A stretch of 64,000 bases of DNA, from contig CU207211.1 of NCBI GenBank assembly GCA_000026125.1, forward strand, positions 2,232,001-2,296,000, read 5' to 3'. Each line of letters opens with the position of its first letter. The first letter of the stretch is position 1. This DNA comes from Herminiimonas arsenicoxydans. Lineage in GTDB: Bacteria > Pseudomonadota > Gammaproteobacteria > Burkholderiales > Burkholderiaceae_D. Of the stretch, positions 29,945-39,539 are shown piece by piece. The position numbers were made by a program, and so were the translations under genes. The notes beneath the pieces were generated by a model. It was not told the DNA's origin. It ran no database searches and was given only the letters and a program-made list of their open reading frames with translations.

Positions 29945-30751
29945 ATGGCAGCTATATCAAAAAAGGTACAAGAGCGATTGGTCGCAGGTATTAAAAAATA
30001 TCAGCCAATTCTTGCTGCTGCAAAAGCTCGCGATGTGGGTGAAGCGGACACCGTTACAATTATCAAAGACATGTTGGCTGAAATATTCGGCTACGATAAG
30101 TACACCGAGATCACATCTGAATTTTCTATTAGAGGAACATTCTGTGATCTAGCCATCAAGATTGACGGCGTATTACAAACGCTTATTGAAGTCAAAGCCA
30201 TTGGACACGACTTAAAAGATAGCCACGTAAAACAGGCCATCGACTACGCTGCAAATCAGGGCGTTGATTGGGTATTACTGACCAATGGTACGTGTTGGCG
30301 TGTTTATCATCTTATTTTTGCCAAACCTATCGATCAAGAACTCGTCGTCGATATTGATTTTTGTTCACTAAGCTCGCGTAACGAAGGCGATCTGGAATTG
30401 CTATATCTTTGGTGTAAAGAAGGTTGGCAGCGCTCCGTTCTTGGCGAATACCATACTCAAAAGCAGGCCTTATCACGCTTTTTTGTTGGCGCAATACTTC
30501 AAACAGATCCTGTCATGGATGTAGTCCGGCGAGAACTCAAACGCGTGTCACCTGATGTACGGATAGATAACGAACAGATTAAATCCGTCCTTTTGAATGA
30601 AGTCATCAAGAGAGAAGTGTTGGAAGGAGAAAAGGCTGACGAAGCGCGCAAGAAAATTGCGAAAGCAGCTTCCAAAGCTCTTCGTACAACAACTCTTCGT
30701 ACCGGTGCAAAGAGTATTGAAAGTAATGAGTTATTAAAAATAGACCTCTGA
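29945..30751 (+). CDS. HsdR_N-like PD-(D/E)xK nuclease-domain protein
   Basis: The 268-residue protein matches the type I restriction R-subunit N-terminal domain. It has the catalytic Asp in GTFCDLAIKID (D68) and IEVKA (E82, K84), with KQAIDYAANQGVDWVLLTNG behind it. There is no helicase motor, and no hsdM or hsdS beside it. The C-terminal half is helical and charged. It stands between thiD and the prophage end, with its own terminator. It may be a solitary defence nuclease or a cargo gene; the function is inferred from the domain only. Confidence 0.75.
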   Translation: MAAISKKVQERLVAGIKKYQPILAAAKARDVGEADTVTIIKDMLAEIFGYDKYTEITSEFSIRGTFCDLAIKIDGVLQTLIEVKAIGHDLKDSHVKQAIDYAANQGVDWVLLTNGTCWRVYHLIFAKPIDQELVVDIDFCSLSSRNEGDLELLYLWCKEGWQRSVLGEYHTQKQALSRFFVGAILQTDPVMDVVRRELKRVSPDVRIDNEQIKSVLLNEVIKREVLEGEKADEARKKIAKAASKALRTTTLRTGAKSIESNELLKIDL

Positions 30752-30782
30752 AAGAGGGCCTTTGCTAACGTTCTATGCCAAA

Positions 30783-30820
30783 CAAAAACGCCTGACGGGA
30801 AACCGTCAGGCGTTTTTGTT
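30783..30820. terminator. Strong terminator at the chromosome-prophage border
   Basis: The stem ACGCCTGACGG / CCGTCAGGCGT with a GAAA loop is flanked by A- and T-runs. It ends the HsdR_N-like gene, about 20 bp before the putative attachment site. Confidence 0.92.
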
Positions 30821-30841
30821 TGCAGACCAATACTGGAATTC

Positions 30842-30869
30842 TGGTGGGAAGTACAAGTTTCGAACTTGG
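30842..30869 (-). other. Putative prophage attachment site: tRNA 3'-end fragment
   Basis: Read on the minus strand, a T-arm (CCAAG-TTCGAAA-CTTGT) is followed by ACTTCCC, A and CCA, i.e. the T-arm, 3' acceptor strand, discriminator and CCA of a tRNA. No 5' half accompanies it. Phages that integrate at tRNA genes leave such a partial copy at one end. The other copy would be an intact tRNA at the right end, outside the window. Confidence 0.4.
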
Positions 30870-30979
30870 ATGAGGCAGTTTTTTAGGTAAGCTAGGGGAT
30901 ATAAAGGGGTATAAATCAATGACTTAGGTCGGCGAGGCGAAATCAGATAACCCTCAAATACCCCTCTTTCCCCCTGCAT

Positions 30980-31000
30980 TATCCCTGAAACTATCCCTGA
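30980..31000. repeat. Short direct repeat at prophage end
   Basis: TATCCCTGA occurs twice (30980-30988 and 30992-31000), and GGGGATATAA / GGGGTATAAA lies nearby at 30895-30915. Clusters of such short repeats beside an attachment core are typical of integrase arm-type sites. That role is inferred. Confidence 0.35.
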
Positions 31001-31003
31001 GAT

Positions 31004-31483
31004 TTACTGAAAACACCCCGCCTCATCAGCGCGCCTAACCAGTGTGCGCATATCAGCCGTTATTTCGTCGGCGAAGGCAGCAGCTTGTCGAAGCTCGATT
31101 GTAAAGAATTCTGGAAGAAAAGCGGCGCCGGCAAGGTCTTGTCCATTACTTCCGGACGCGGTGCTTTCGGCTTGTCCGGTAGGTCGGCAGAAACCGGGAT
31201 CGATTGGCACGCGCTTACCAGCATTAGCAATGGCAGTACGCTTAACATCTTCAATTTCTTTTGCATGGTCTTGGCTCGCTTTCTTGGCTTTGTCGTCTAA
31301 TACTTTTCGTTCGGCAGAATTGGATGCAATGCGATCTGTCAGCGCCTTGTTCGTGGCTGTCAGCGTACCGACCAGGACGGCATTGGTCCCGTTTCGGTTG
31401 CCGGCGTTATAGACGTACCAGTGCGAGCCGACCAGCAGCAGGACCAATACCAGGGCGGCAGTAAGTTTTGATGTGAGGCTCAT
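31004..31483 (-). CDS. Rz-like inner-membrane spanin
   Basis: The 159-residue protein begins MSLTSKLTAALVLVLLLVGS (start 31483, in ATGA overlap with the endolysin stop). One N-terminal membrane anchor is followed by a helical periplasmic region rich in Lys/Asp/Glu, as in Rz i-spanins. With the lipoprotein encoded inside it in another frame, it would bridge the inner and outer membranes and disrupt the outer membrane in the last step of lysis. It is the last gene of the leftward late unit. Confidence 0.8.
   Translation of the reverse strand: MSLTSKLTAALVLVLLLVGSHWYVYNAGNRNGTNAVLVGTLTATNKALTDRIASNSAERKVLDDKAKKASQDHAKEIEDVKRTAIANAGKRVPIDPGFCRPTGQAESTASGSNGQDLAGAAFLPEFFTIELRQAAAFADEITADMRTLVRRADEAGCFQ
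31060..31266 (-). CDS. Rz1-like outer-membrane spanin lipoprotein, nested in Rz
   Basis: A 68-residue frame lies wholly inside the Rz gene in a different reading frame. It has a lipoprotein signal peptide with lipobox LVSAC (C20) and a short proline-containing mature part (DLPDKPKAPRPE). This nested arrangement and composition are diagnostic of Rz1 o-spanins. Confidence 0.82.
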   Translation of the reverse strand: MQKKLKMLSVLPLLMLVSACQSIPVSADLPDKPKAPRPEVMDKTLPAPLFFQNSLQSSFDKLLPSPTK

Positions 31484-31923
31484 GTGCCTGCCTTGTATTT
31501 CCATTCGCCAGTACGCATTTGTTCGGCCATGCGCGCAGAACGTTCGGGCGTCTGCTTCGCCCATAAGCTATTAAGCATGCCAATTGCTGCGCCGGCATAG
31601 TCGCCCCGCTCCACCATAGTCAATGTGTTCTTGAACCCGAGAAGGCCATCAACGCCCATCTGGAACGCCATCGAGAGCAATACACCACGACGCGCGTCAT
31701 CTAACTTGCTCCACCATGGAAGGCGATTATCAAGCTCGATGCTTTTCCCCATGATGCGGTTCGATAGCAGATAGGCAGACTCTTCTGGAGTAATGCCACC
31801 ACCCTTGCGCTTGTCAATCAGGATTCCCACCCCAATCGTCCAAAAGCCAAGATGATCCTGATAGGCATGAAGGACTTCGCCCTCGTCGCCGCGTAATAGT
31901 CTGGTAATGTTGGATTCGGTCAT
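31480..31923 (-). CDS. Phage endolysin, T4-lysozyme-type muramidase (GH24)
   Basis: The 147-residue enzyme cleaves peptidoglycan glycan strands. The catalytic triad spacing E14-x8-D23-x5-T29 (DEGEVLHAYQDHLGFWTIGVG) equals that of T4 lysozyme E11/D20/T26. There is no signal peptide or SAR segment, so it needs a holin for export; the candidate holin lies 14 kb away at 45.6 kb. ATG 31923 has no ribosome site and lies where transcription from the upstream late promoter should begin, so the message may be leaderless. Confidence 0.9.
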   Translation of the reverse strand: MTESNITRLLRGDEGEVLHAYQDHLGFWTIGVGILIDKRKGGGITPEESAYLLSNRIMGKSIELDNRLPWWSKLDDARRGVLLSMAFQMGVDGLLGFKNTLTMVERGDYAGAAIGMLNSLWAKQTPERSARMAEQMRTGEWKYKAGT

Positions 31924-31930
31924 GCAATCG

Positions 31931-31968
31931 ATTCTAGGATTGCACGAACGAGTCAAAGCACTTTTGTC
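31931..31968 (-). promoter_or_regulatory. Putative phage late promoter, lysis unit (site C)
   Basis: On the minus strand GACAAAAGTGCTTT (31955-31968) is followed after exactly 18 bp by TAGAAT (31931-31936). The same pair at the same spacing occurs at 49.5 and 55.0 kb. The expected transcription start is at or next to the endolysin ATG. The upstream element overlaps the stop codon of the giant gene. Confidence 0.65.
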
Positions 31969-34900
31969 TAGCGTAGCGCCTTCCTTATTATTTCGAGTCG
32001 GCGCTTTTCAATGTTCTCAAATTTCGATCTTTGGTCCGCGTCATCTGTCTTGTCTGTTTCCAAGCGCCGGCGCTCCTTATTTTCGTATTGCATATCTTCC
32101 TCGGCTTTCTCCCATTTTCTACGAACCGCTTTGCCTTTCTTCAGATCGCCTTCGCCCAGCTCAGTCAATGTGCGCTCTTCCGATGCTCGATCCCCTACCT
32201 TGCTGTACTTCTTGGCCTGTTCCAACGCTTGCTTGACCTTGCGCTGATCCTCGTAGTAAGCGCGTTCCAGCGCGCGCTCTTCTGGTGCTTCGCCATAGAA
32301 TCGGGACAATGCCGGGATCTGGCTCGGCTCTACCCGCTTTCCGGTAGCGGAACGGGTCGCAGTATCGATACTCTTGTCTGCAGTCTGGCTCAGGCCCGGC
32401 ACGGCCCACGATAAGAATATCGTCCTGAGCACTTCTGGCGGAATATCGACGCTACCTGGCTTGATGGTATCTCCACCGCTAACATCGTTCAGCATCTTGG
32501 ATGCCTCCACCCAATGTTCTGCAGTCGCACGGAAATGGCGCGTGTAGGCCGGCCCAATATGGCCTCGATCATCTGCCTCTCGGTATAGTGGCGCTCCTGT
32601 GAACGATTTATTTTCGCTGATCTGCGTCACTGGCTTGAGAACGGACGGCGTAATCAGCTGATTAAATGAGCCATTCGAACCCAGCGGATTGAAAGCGTCT
32701 ACCGTGATGCGGGCAATCGACAGTGCGCGCTCGACAGGGTCGGCCTTTGCGCCAAACACCATATCTGACATCATGCGCCCCATGTTCAATGCAATATGCG
32801 GACCGTATGGCATCGGCACTTTGATGTACTTTCCGCTTGGTGACATGAATATCCAGTTGCGTTCACGCTCCCATTCAGGAATTAGATCGTACTTTTTCCG
32901 GCCGGTTTCATCATCGTCACCACCGATTGCACGGTTCACGGCGTCCAATACAAAGCCAATCCCAACCAAGGCCGCTGCCACGGTCTGCGCCCGGCGGTTG
33001 GTCGCAATGGCAGTCAGAAAGCGAGTGTTGCCTTGTATGCTGGCATTCATAAACATGTACAACGCGTTGAAGCCAGTAGATTGATTTCCGCGCCGGTTGA
33101 AGTTGACTGTGATGTTCTTTGCCATCGAGGCCGATTTGCGGATCGTCATGCCATTATCTCTGCCGGCCTGATACACAGCCAGGCGCACGCCATTTTCGAT
33201 GATGGTGTTGTAGTCATCGATTGCTTCAATCATGCTGCGCGCCAGCTTGCGCGGGTCTGCTTTGCCCTGCTGCATCTGCGCGAGTTGCTTTTCAAGATCG
33301 GCCATGTGATCTTCAGGCGATTCAAATACTTTCACATAACCAGTCTCAGCGCCCGCGCTCTTGAATTCGTTGGCGTAATCTGCCCACTTCCCCTCACCGT
33401 CGCCGCGTGTAATCTTCCAGTAACCGCGCATGGCTGACGGGATATTCTTCATCACCTGCGCTTCCTTGCCCGCAATTGGAGTGTCCTGCAAATTGAAGGC
33501 TGCACCCTGCACGTCGCGCGCAAAGTTGGTAATCCAGAACAACGGGTTCCGGGCGGTAATCCACTGCGCCAGATGCCGCGTCAGCTTGCCCGTGCTTTCA
33601 ATTACCCAAGGCAAGGTTGGCATGTCGAGATTCTTCATGGCCTTCGCTATTTCGACGGCTCTGGCATTCTTCTCGTTAAAGACGATGAAGTGTTCGATTC
33701 CATTTTCTTTTACTACCAGCACGTTATCGGCAACCTTGTAGCGCGGGTCTACCGCAACCTCGACTAACCCGGTTTCCTTGCTGACGGTCTTTTTCTGGGG
33801 CGGCATGTCCACCTTCCAGAATGCATCGTTCGGATGGTTCCGTGCCAGATCAAGCAGTGAGCGCCCGACCTTTGCCTTTTCGCTGCGCATGATACTGCTC
33901 TGCGCCTGGGCGATGATGTTGGCAAGGATGTTGGTAGCTTCCTTGTCGGAGCCCATACGACGCTGCGATTCCTTGCCTTTTACCGCATAGCCTTGGCCGG
34001 TGCCTTGGCGCCCACCCTCAACGTCGCGCATCAATGGCACGTAATGTTTATAGGTGGACTCCCATTGGCGCACCATCTCGGCAGTCTCAAGACCGGATGA
34101 AACTATGCGCCGGCGTGTCTCGGTCGTGATGTTGTCCACCATACCGGCAATGCGCGTCATATCGCCGTTGCCCCGATACTTGCCCATGATTGCGGCGGCT
34201 TTGGCATCCGTCATGCCAGACAGTGCCGTGTTGTTCGGCTGGTCGGCATTCAGTGCGCGCAACTTGGTATTCACGTCATCCAGGCTGACGTGCCGCGCAT
34301 ATAGATATTCGCTGACATCGGCGACAGTGAGCCCGGCCTTGTTGATCGCTTCGAGCATGGGCGTCACACGGCGATCAACCAGCTTATCGATCATGGCGGT
34401 GACTTTGCCGATGTACAGCTCTTCGTTCAGGTAGGCGTCTTGGCCCTCGGTGATGGTCGCGCCGGTTTCGCGGATTGCGTCCTGCACCCGCTTCAAATCG
34501 ATCTTATTGTTTTGCATCGCACGCACCACAGCGTCCAGAGTGCCGGGTTCGGGCGAGTCAAAAGTGGCGCGCGTGCCGAAGTTTAAAGCGTGCTGCGAAC
34601 GAGCGATGCGTGGCGCGCTGGTAGCCATTTGATCCATCTCGGCAGAAGTGCGTGCAAATAGCGAACCCTGCTCATTGAACATATCCACCTGGTCGGCGGT
34701 GACGTTCTTTTCTTTCGGCTTATCGGTCTTCGCCTCGGCTTTGGCTGCGCGTTCGTCGGCACTCTGTTTTGCCAGCACTTCCTCGCGGGTCAATGGTGTG
34801 CCGGATTCCAGTGGCGTCTTCTGCTCACGCGCAAACGCACCGGCAGGCTGGCCGTATTGCATCTCACGGCCTTGCTGACGCAGATAGTTCTGGGCATCGC

Positions 34901-37900
34901 GAAGCAGGCCGGCGATTTCGGCGTCGGTTATGTCTGAATCGATAAAGCCGATTTTCTTCAGGAACGTGCGAATCGCATCATAGACGCGGCGCGTAATACT
35001 GTTCTGGATATTGCGCTCGGCCATGATCGCGATGATTTCTTTGGCGCGGCGCTTCTCGTCAATGTCTGGTTGCGAGCGATCAACCTGAGCGCCTAACTCT
35101 TGAATTAACTTGTTGCCGTCCTGCTCGGCTCGAATCACGCGCTTGACCAGCGCATTCATTGCGCCGGGGTCAGCCGAATCGCTCAACATGTTTTCAAGGC
35201 CGTAGTGACCGATGAGTTCATGCCGTGCTACTTCACGCGCGCGTTCTGGCGAATCAAGATTGCTTGCAATAAGCGCGACCTTGTTCTTCGCCATGTCCCA
35301 ATAACCCTCAACGTCGCCACCACCTTCGCGGCGAGCTTGGATTCGGATGTATTCTGGCGCATCGTCTAGTGTGGCGTACACGTCAACATCGTGGTTGAAC
35401 GAGTCTTTGGCGATCGCCGCGCGGACAGCATCGACGGATAGGCCGGTTTGCTTGCCGTTGCGCTGGAATAACGTGTCTTTGCCTTGGCTATCTAGTTCTG
35501 TCGTGTATTCCTCGACGGCTTTGCGGCGGGCTTCAATGCGGCCTTGTTCCGAGTCGTCATTTGAGTATTCACGATACGGCACACCGGCCTTATCCAATGC
35601 TTCGCGCACCGCTTTTGACGTATCGCTTGGGATAACAGCGCCGGAAAATTCCGACAAACTAACGTCACGAAGAATCTTCGCCTCGAAGTAACCAGTTGGA
35701 AGTTCACGCAACTTCTGCATGAAATCCGATACTTGCCGCTGTAACTCTAGTGGCACATCTTCAAAGCCATTTTCATTTAACGCGCGTGGCACGCCCATCT
35801 TTGCCGCATCAGACATAGTGCCAGTCACAGTATCGGAAAACCCGAATCTGTCACTAGCTGGATGATACGATTCAAGGCTGCGTGTAATTGAATTCAACTC
35901 ATCGTCAATTTCTTTTTTGACCGCGCCAAAAGATTCTTCGCCTACGATTCTTCCTTTGTTCTTTTTTATTTCAGCAATGGATCTGAATTGTGGGGTGACG
36001 GTCGCGCGTATAGATCCGACGCCATAGCTAAAGTTTTCGCCAGCACGCAATTCTTTTTTCAGAATCTTGACGACGTTTTCCAGCGTGTGCGGCGTGTACT
36101 TACGCTTTCCTGCGTTTGTATAGCCTTGGAATATGCGTTCTTCAGCACCTGAATTTAGAACCAGGTCTTTAGCGAATTGATCTACTTGTTTGTATGCTTG
36201 GTTTTCGCTTATTGCATTTGCAATGGCGCGCTCTGTCTTGTATTTATCGACGGCTCCATTTTCCATAACTGGATCGACAACAATTCCCATACTGTCTAGC
36301 GCCGCAGCGCGTACCGAGTTCATGCCTGCCAATTCTCTGACGGCATCATTGTCTAAATCTGTTGGGTATAAGTCACGATTACCATACCGCTCTGTATATG
36401 GTTTGAGTGCTTGATTGATTGATTCCAGCGCGTCACGATCAAACTTATGATTTACCGATGGATAGCGGGGAGAATATATATCAGCGCCAAAAACCTTTGT
36501 GCCGGCATAGCCTTTAGGGTCAGCCATGTTGCGCGATCCGATGAGCGTGATTTCACCAAATCCGTCTAGTGCATTGGATTTTTTTGTTATGGCGAATGAC
36601 GGCACGGCAATGCCGCCCATGCGATTAGCATGTAATAAATTTGCGCCTGTCAGATTGTGCGTGAACATCAAGTCCCGCGTATCGTCTGCACGTGAAAACG
36701 GCACATAGTCAGGATCGTCATTTCGATCAACGCGAGAATCGTTCGCGTCAAAAGGAATATCGCTGTCTGGATCGTTGGAGGTATTGCTGCCAAAAATATC
36801 TTCTTGGCCTTGTGATGCAGCGACATCTGCGGTGCGATCACTACCTGTCAGGGTGAAGCTGCCGCGCTCGGCATCGGCTTGCGTGCGTTGGTCGGATTTA
36901 CGCGCGTCTGCCTCGTCGCGTTGACGGGCTTGTGCTTGGCGGTCAATACGGGATTGCGCTTCCTGTTCGGTTTCGCCGTCCAGCGCAAAATCATCTACGC
37001 TTTCGGATCGAACCCTTCCGGTGCTTTCGCCATCGTCGCCGGCGCGTTGACTTGCTGCTGATGCAGGCGGCGCGCCTTCAGTAGCTTGAGTAACACTTCG
37101 GTTGTTTCCTTCTTCTGCGCTGGCGTCATTGTTGACTTCGCCATTCTCGCCGCCCATGCTTGCGCTGGCGTCATCGGAGTCGATTGTGATTGCGGCTTCT
37201 TCTGGTTCGCTGACTGTTTCGTACTCATCGGTAAATTCCTCAATATTGTCTTGCCCGTCTTCCGGCAGTGCGTCCAATTGCTCTGCAAGCTGCGCATCAA
37301 GCCAGCCCTGTTCATTCATCGCTTGGCCGACCTTTGCATAACCTTGTGGCGTGAAATGCTTATTGCCGCGCAGCTCACCATCAAACAGATCAAACAATTC
37401 ACTCAGATCATGCTTGCCGTTTTCATCATAGGACAGATAGCCCAACTCTGCCAATGCTTCGCCTGCGCGGTCCAGGCTCATGCCGTTGGCGGTACCTACG
37501 CGCTTAATGCCTGCCCCGCGTAGGGATTTGAACTCGGACGGATCAAAGCCCCATTGTTTTGTCAGGTCGTCCATGCGGATACCGCCCAGCTTGGCAATGG
37601 CGGCGAACATGGAGTCGCTTTCAGTATCTACCTGATTGGCGTTGCGCTTGCGACGGCCATGCGCTGCAATCTGCGCTTCTGTCTGCGGTTGATGGCGAAT
37701 TACAAAGCCGCCTGCACCTTTCTTGACTTGCCAGCCTTTACCGGCCAGCTTCTTCTCTTTGTCTGCCGCTGCTTTGGTTGCAAATGGTTTACCGGTAGCA
37801 GCAACGATGTCGCCGGGACGCAAACCTTCGGATGCTGTTTCCAGTTGCGTAGAGCGCTCGGTGATTTGTTCCGGCAGTTCAAACGGACGATCTACTTCAG

Positions 37901-39539
37901 CGGCCATTTCAGGCGCTGTGACTGTCGGCGCAACAATCGGATCTGCTTTTGCTGTCTTTGCCGCTTCCCATGTGTCGGCCTTGCTCAGGCTATTCAAATG
38001 CTCCGCAATTGGCACTGCTTCGTACTTGACGGTATTTAATGCCTCAACCTTTTTAGGGTCGTAGGTTTCCATGACTACATCGCCAGTTGCCTTGTCGCGG
38101 ATAACCCAACTAGCAGTCCTGGCAGTTGCCGGAGTTTCTTGCGTCAGTGCGGTCGGTTGTTCAATGGAAGGTGTTGCAGGATCAGGGATTGCAATACGGG
38201 ATTCATTTTGCACGGGAGCGGCCACGGATTCATTGCCCTGCACTGTAACGGGCTGAACGACGGGCAATTCGGCAGTTGTTGGTAAATCATTAGCTGGTTC
38301 CTTTGCAGGCGCGTCCAGAAAATCATCTGCGGCCTCTATTGGCGTGCGTGGCTTTGGTTTCGGCAAAGGGCTGATGATATTAAGAGCCTGTGATTCATTC
38401 GGCGCAAGACTAGCGCGCGCAACTTGCTCAGCAGGAATTGCATATTCTGCCTTGTCAACGGCCTCATTGATTGCTTTGGCAATCTGTTTATTTGGATTCT
38501 GTGCTTGCGATGCTGCGCTTAATGCCTGTCCGCCTGCGACCATGCCGCCTGATTGCATCAGGGTAGCAAGCGCCGTGTCTTTCATTTGCTTGGCTAGATC
38601 AGCGCCGGTTGCCTCTTGATTTGTACCGACGCCAGGCAGCTTGTCTATGCCGAACTGCAAGGCAGTCGTCAACTCTTCGCCAGGCGTTTCGCGGATGCCG
38701 GACTTGATCATGGCGCGCGCAAGCGGCTCGATTGACTGGCCTTTTACCGCGTCACCAATACCTTTGGACAGTATGCCGAACCCGCCGACTTTCTCACCAG
38801 CGACTTCTGCGGCCCCTGTCAATAACGCATTAATTGCCGCACCGCCACCAGTAACGCCAGAATTGCGTGCGTCACTGTATTGATTTGCTGAAGACTGCCC
38901 GAACATCTGCATTAGGCCAAGCGTCGGATTGCCTGTGGCCGCGCTAATTGCCAATGCTGGCGCGTTAGCGATAACCGAGCTGACAGCACTTGCACCTGCT
39001 TGCGGCAAGTCTTGAATGATCGAGTTTGGCGTGAATCCTTCAATCGGCTGCTTATCAAGAACAGCGCCTTGTGTGAAGTCGCGGATTCTCCCGCCTGATT
39101 GTGATCCGTATGTACTTAGTCGATCGATGCCAGTTATATCGCCAGCGGCTTCAATTGCGCCAGCTGCTGATTGGGCGAGATTGCCAATGCCTTGACGCAA
39201 GCCAAGTACCGGCGCGCTAAGTTTTACTGGCGCGGCTCCAAGCGCATAAGCAGACGATGGTGCATTTGCACGCACTCGCTCTAACTCATTGGCGGATTCC
39301 ATATTGAAAGCACTTGGAATGTCCCGCATGACGCCTAAATCATTAGGATCAGTATTATTCCCCGGTTGGAATATCTTATTCAGCGTGGAATAAAGTTGTT
39401 CTTTTAATGGCTTCTGTGATTTACTTGTTGGCTCTGTCACTACTGGCAATGACGGCGATTCAGGAGATTTTCTATCTAAAAAATCGTCGGCCTTTGAAGT
39501 TAAAGTTAACTTGCCATCAAGAAAATCATCTGCGCGCAT
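31968..39539 (-). CDS. Giant polyvalent ejection protein (2523 residues)
   Basis: The start overlaps the previous stop (TAATG). The motif ADDFLD occurs at residues 3-8, 17-22 and 404-409. A Pro/Ala-rich linker, acidic low-complexity regions (about 780-960) and an HELIGHYGLE zincin-like motif near residue 1440 follow. A hydrophobic C-terminal region (about 1990-2360, e.g. NPLFWITNFARDVQG) resembles the LPD38 domain of large polyvalent phage proteins. Such proteins are packaged and injected with phage DNA, and can protect it from host defences or help it cross the envelope. The HEL motif reads HExxGH rather than HExxH, so protease activity is uncertain. Confidence 0.85.
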   Translation of the reverse strand: MRADDFLDGKLTLTSKADDFLDRKSPESPSLPVVTEPTSKSQKPLKEQLYSTLNKIFQPGNNTDPNDLGVMRDIPSAFNMESANELERVRANAPSSAYALGAAPVKLSAPVLGLRQGIGNLAQSAAGAIEAAGDITGIDRLSTYGSQSGGRIRDFTQGAVLDKQPIEGFTPNSIIQDLPQAGASAVSSVIANAPALAISAATGNPTLGLMQMFGQSSANQYSDARNSGVTGGGAAINALLTGAAEVAGEKVGGFGILSKGIGDAVKGQSIEPLARAMIKSGIRETPGEELTTALQFGIDKLPGVGTNQEATGADLAKQMKDTALATLMQSGGMVAGGQALSAASQAQNPNKQIAKAINEAVDKAEYAIPAEQVARASLAPNESQALNIISPLPKPKPRTPIEAADDFLDAPAKEPANDLPTTAELPVVQPVTVQGNESVAAPVQNESRIAIPDPATPSIEQPTALTQETPATARTASWVIRDKATGDVVMETYDPKKVEALNTVKYEAVPIAEHLNSLSKADTWEAAKTAKADPIVAPTVTAPEMAAEVDRPFELPEQITERSTQLETASEGLRPGDIVAATGKPFATKAAADKEKKLAGKGWQVKKGAGGFVIRHQPQTEAQIAAHGRRKRNANQVDTESDSMFAAIAKLGGIRMDDLTKQWGFDPSEFKSLRGAGIKRVGTANGMSLDRAGEALAELGYLSYDENGKHDLSELFDLFDGELRGNKHFTPQGYAKVGQAMNEQGWLDAQLAEQLDALPEDGQDNIEEFTDEYETVSEPEEAAITIDSDDASASMGGENGEVNNDASAEEGNNRSVTQATEGAPPASAASQRAGDDGESTGRVRSESVDDFALDGETEQEAQSRIDRQAQARQRDEADARKSDQRTQADAERGSFTLTGSDRTADVAASQGQEDIFGSNTSNDPDSDIPFDANDSRVDRNDDPDYVPFSRADDTRDLMFTHNLTGANLLHANRMGGIAVPSFAITKKSNALDGFGEITLIGSRNMADPKGYAGTKVFGADIYSPRYPSVNHKFDRDALESINQALKPYTERYGNRDLYPTDLDNDAVRELAGMNSVRAAALDSMGIVVDPVMENGAVDKYKTERAIANAISENQAYKQVDQFAKDLVLNSGAEERIFQGYTNAGKRKYTPHTLENVVKILKKELRAGENFSYGVGSIRATVTPQFRSIAEIKKNKGRIVGEESFGAVKKEIDDELNSITRSLESYHPASDRFGFSDTVTGTMSDAAKMGVPRALNENGFEDVPLELQRQVSDFMQKLRELPTGYFEAKILRDVSLSEFSGAVIPSDTSKAVREALDKAGVPYREYSNDDSEQGRIEARRKAVEEYTTELDSQGKDTLFQRNGKQTGLSVDAVRAAIAKDSFNHDVDVYATLDDAPEYIRIQARREGGGDVEGYWDMAKNKVALIASNLDSPERAREVARHELIGHYGLENMLSDSADPGAMNALVKRVIRAEQDGNKLIQELGAQVDRSQPDIDEKRRAKEIIAIMAERNIQNSITRRVYDAIRTFLKKIGFIDSDITDAEIAGLLRDAQNYLRQQGREMQYGQPAGAFAREQKTPLESGTPLTREEVLAKQSADERAAKAEAKTDKPKEKNVTADQVDMFNEQGSLFARTSAEMDQMATSAPRIARSQHALNFGTRATFDSPEPGTLDAVVRAMQNNKIDLKRVQDAIRETGATITEGQDAYLNEELYIGKVTAMIDKLVDRRVTPMLEAINKAGLTVADVSEYLYARHVSLDDVNTKLRALNADQPNNTALSGMTDAKAAAIMGKYRGNGDMTRIAGMVDNITTETRRRIVSSGLETAEMVRQWESTYKHYVPLMRDVEGGRQGTGQGYAVKGKESQRRMGSDKEATNILANIIAQAQSSIMRSEKAKVGRSLLDLARNHPNDAFWKVDMPPQKKTVSKETGLVEVAVDPRYKVADNVLVVKENGIEHFIVFNEKNARAVEIAKAMKNLDMPTLPWVIESTGKLTRHLAQWITARNPLFWITNFARDVQGAAFNLQDTPIAGKEAQVMKNIPSAMRGYWKITRGDGEGKWADYANEFKSAGAETGYVKVFESPEDHMADLEKQLAQMQQGKADPRKLARSMIEAIDDYNTIIENGVRLAVYQAGRDNGMTIRKSASMAKNITVNFNRRGNQSTGFNALYMFMNASIQGNTRFLTAIATNRRAQTVAAALVGIGFVLDAVNRAIGGDDDETGRKKYDLIPEWERERNWIFMSPSGKYIKVPMPYGPHIALNMGRMMSDMVFGAKADPVERALSIARITVDAFNPLGSNGSFNQLITPSVLKPVTQISENKSFTGAPLYREADDRGHIGPAYTRHFRATAEHWVEASKMLNDVSGGDTIKPGSVDIPPEVLRTIFLSWAVPGLSQTADKSIDTATRSATGKRVEPSQIPALSRFYGEAPEERALERAYYEDQRKVKQALEQAKKYSKVGDRASEERTLTELGEGDLKKGKAVRRKWEKAEEDMQYENKERRRLETDKTDDADQRSKFENIEKRRLEIIRKALR

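Noticed and set aside
30842-30869. An intact tRNA gene at the prophage border
   Set aside because: Only the 3' T-arm and acceptor strand are present; no anticodon or D-arm can be folded upstream.
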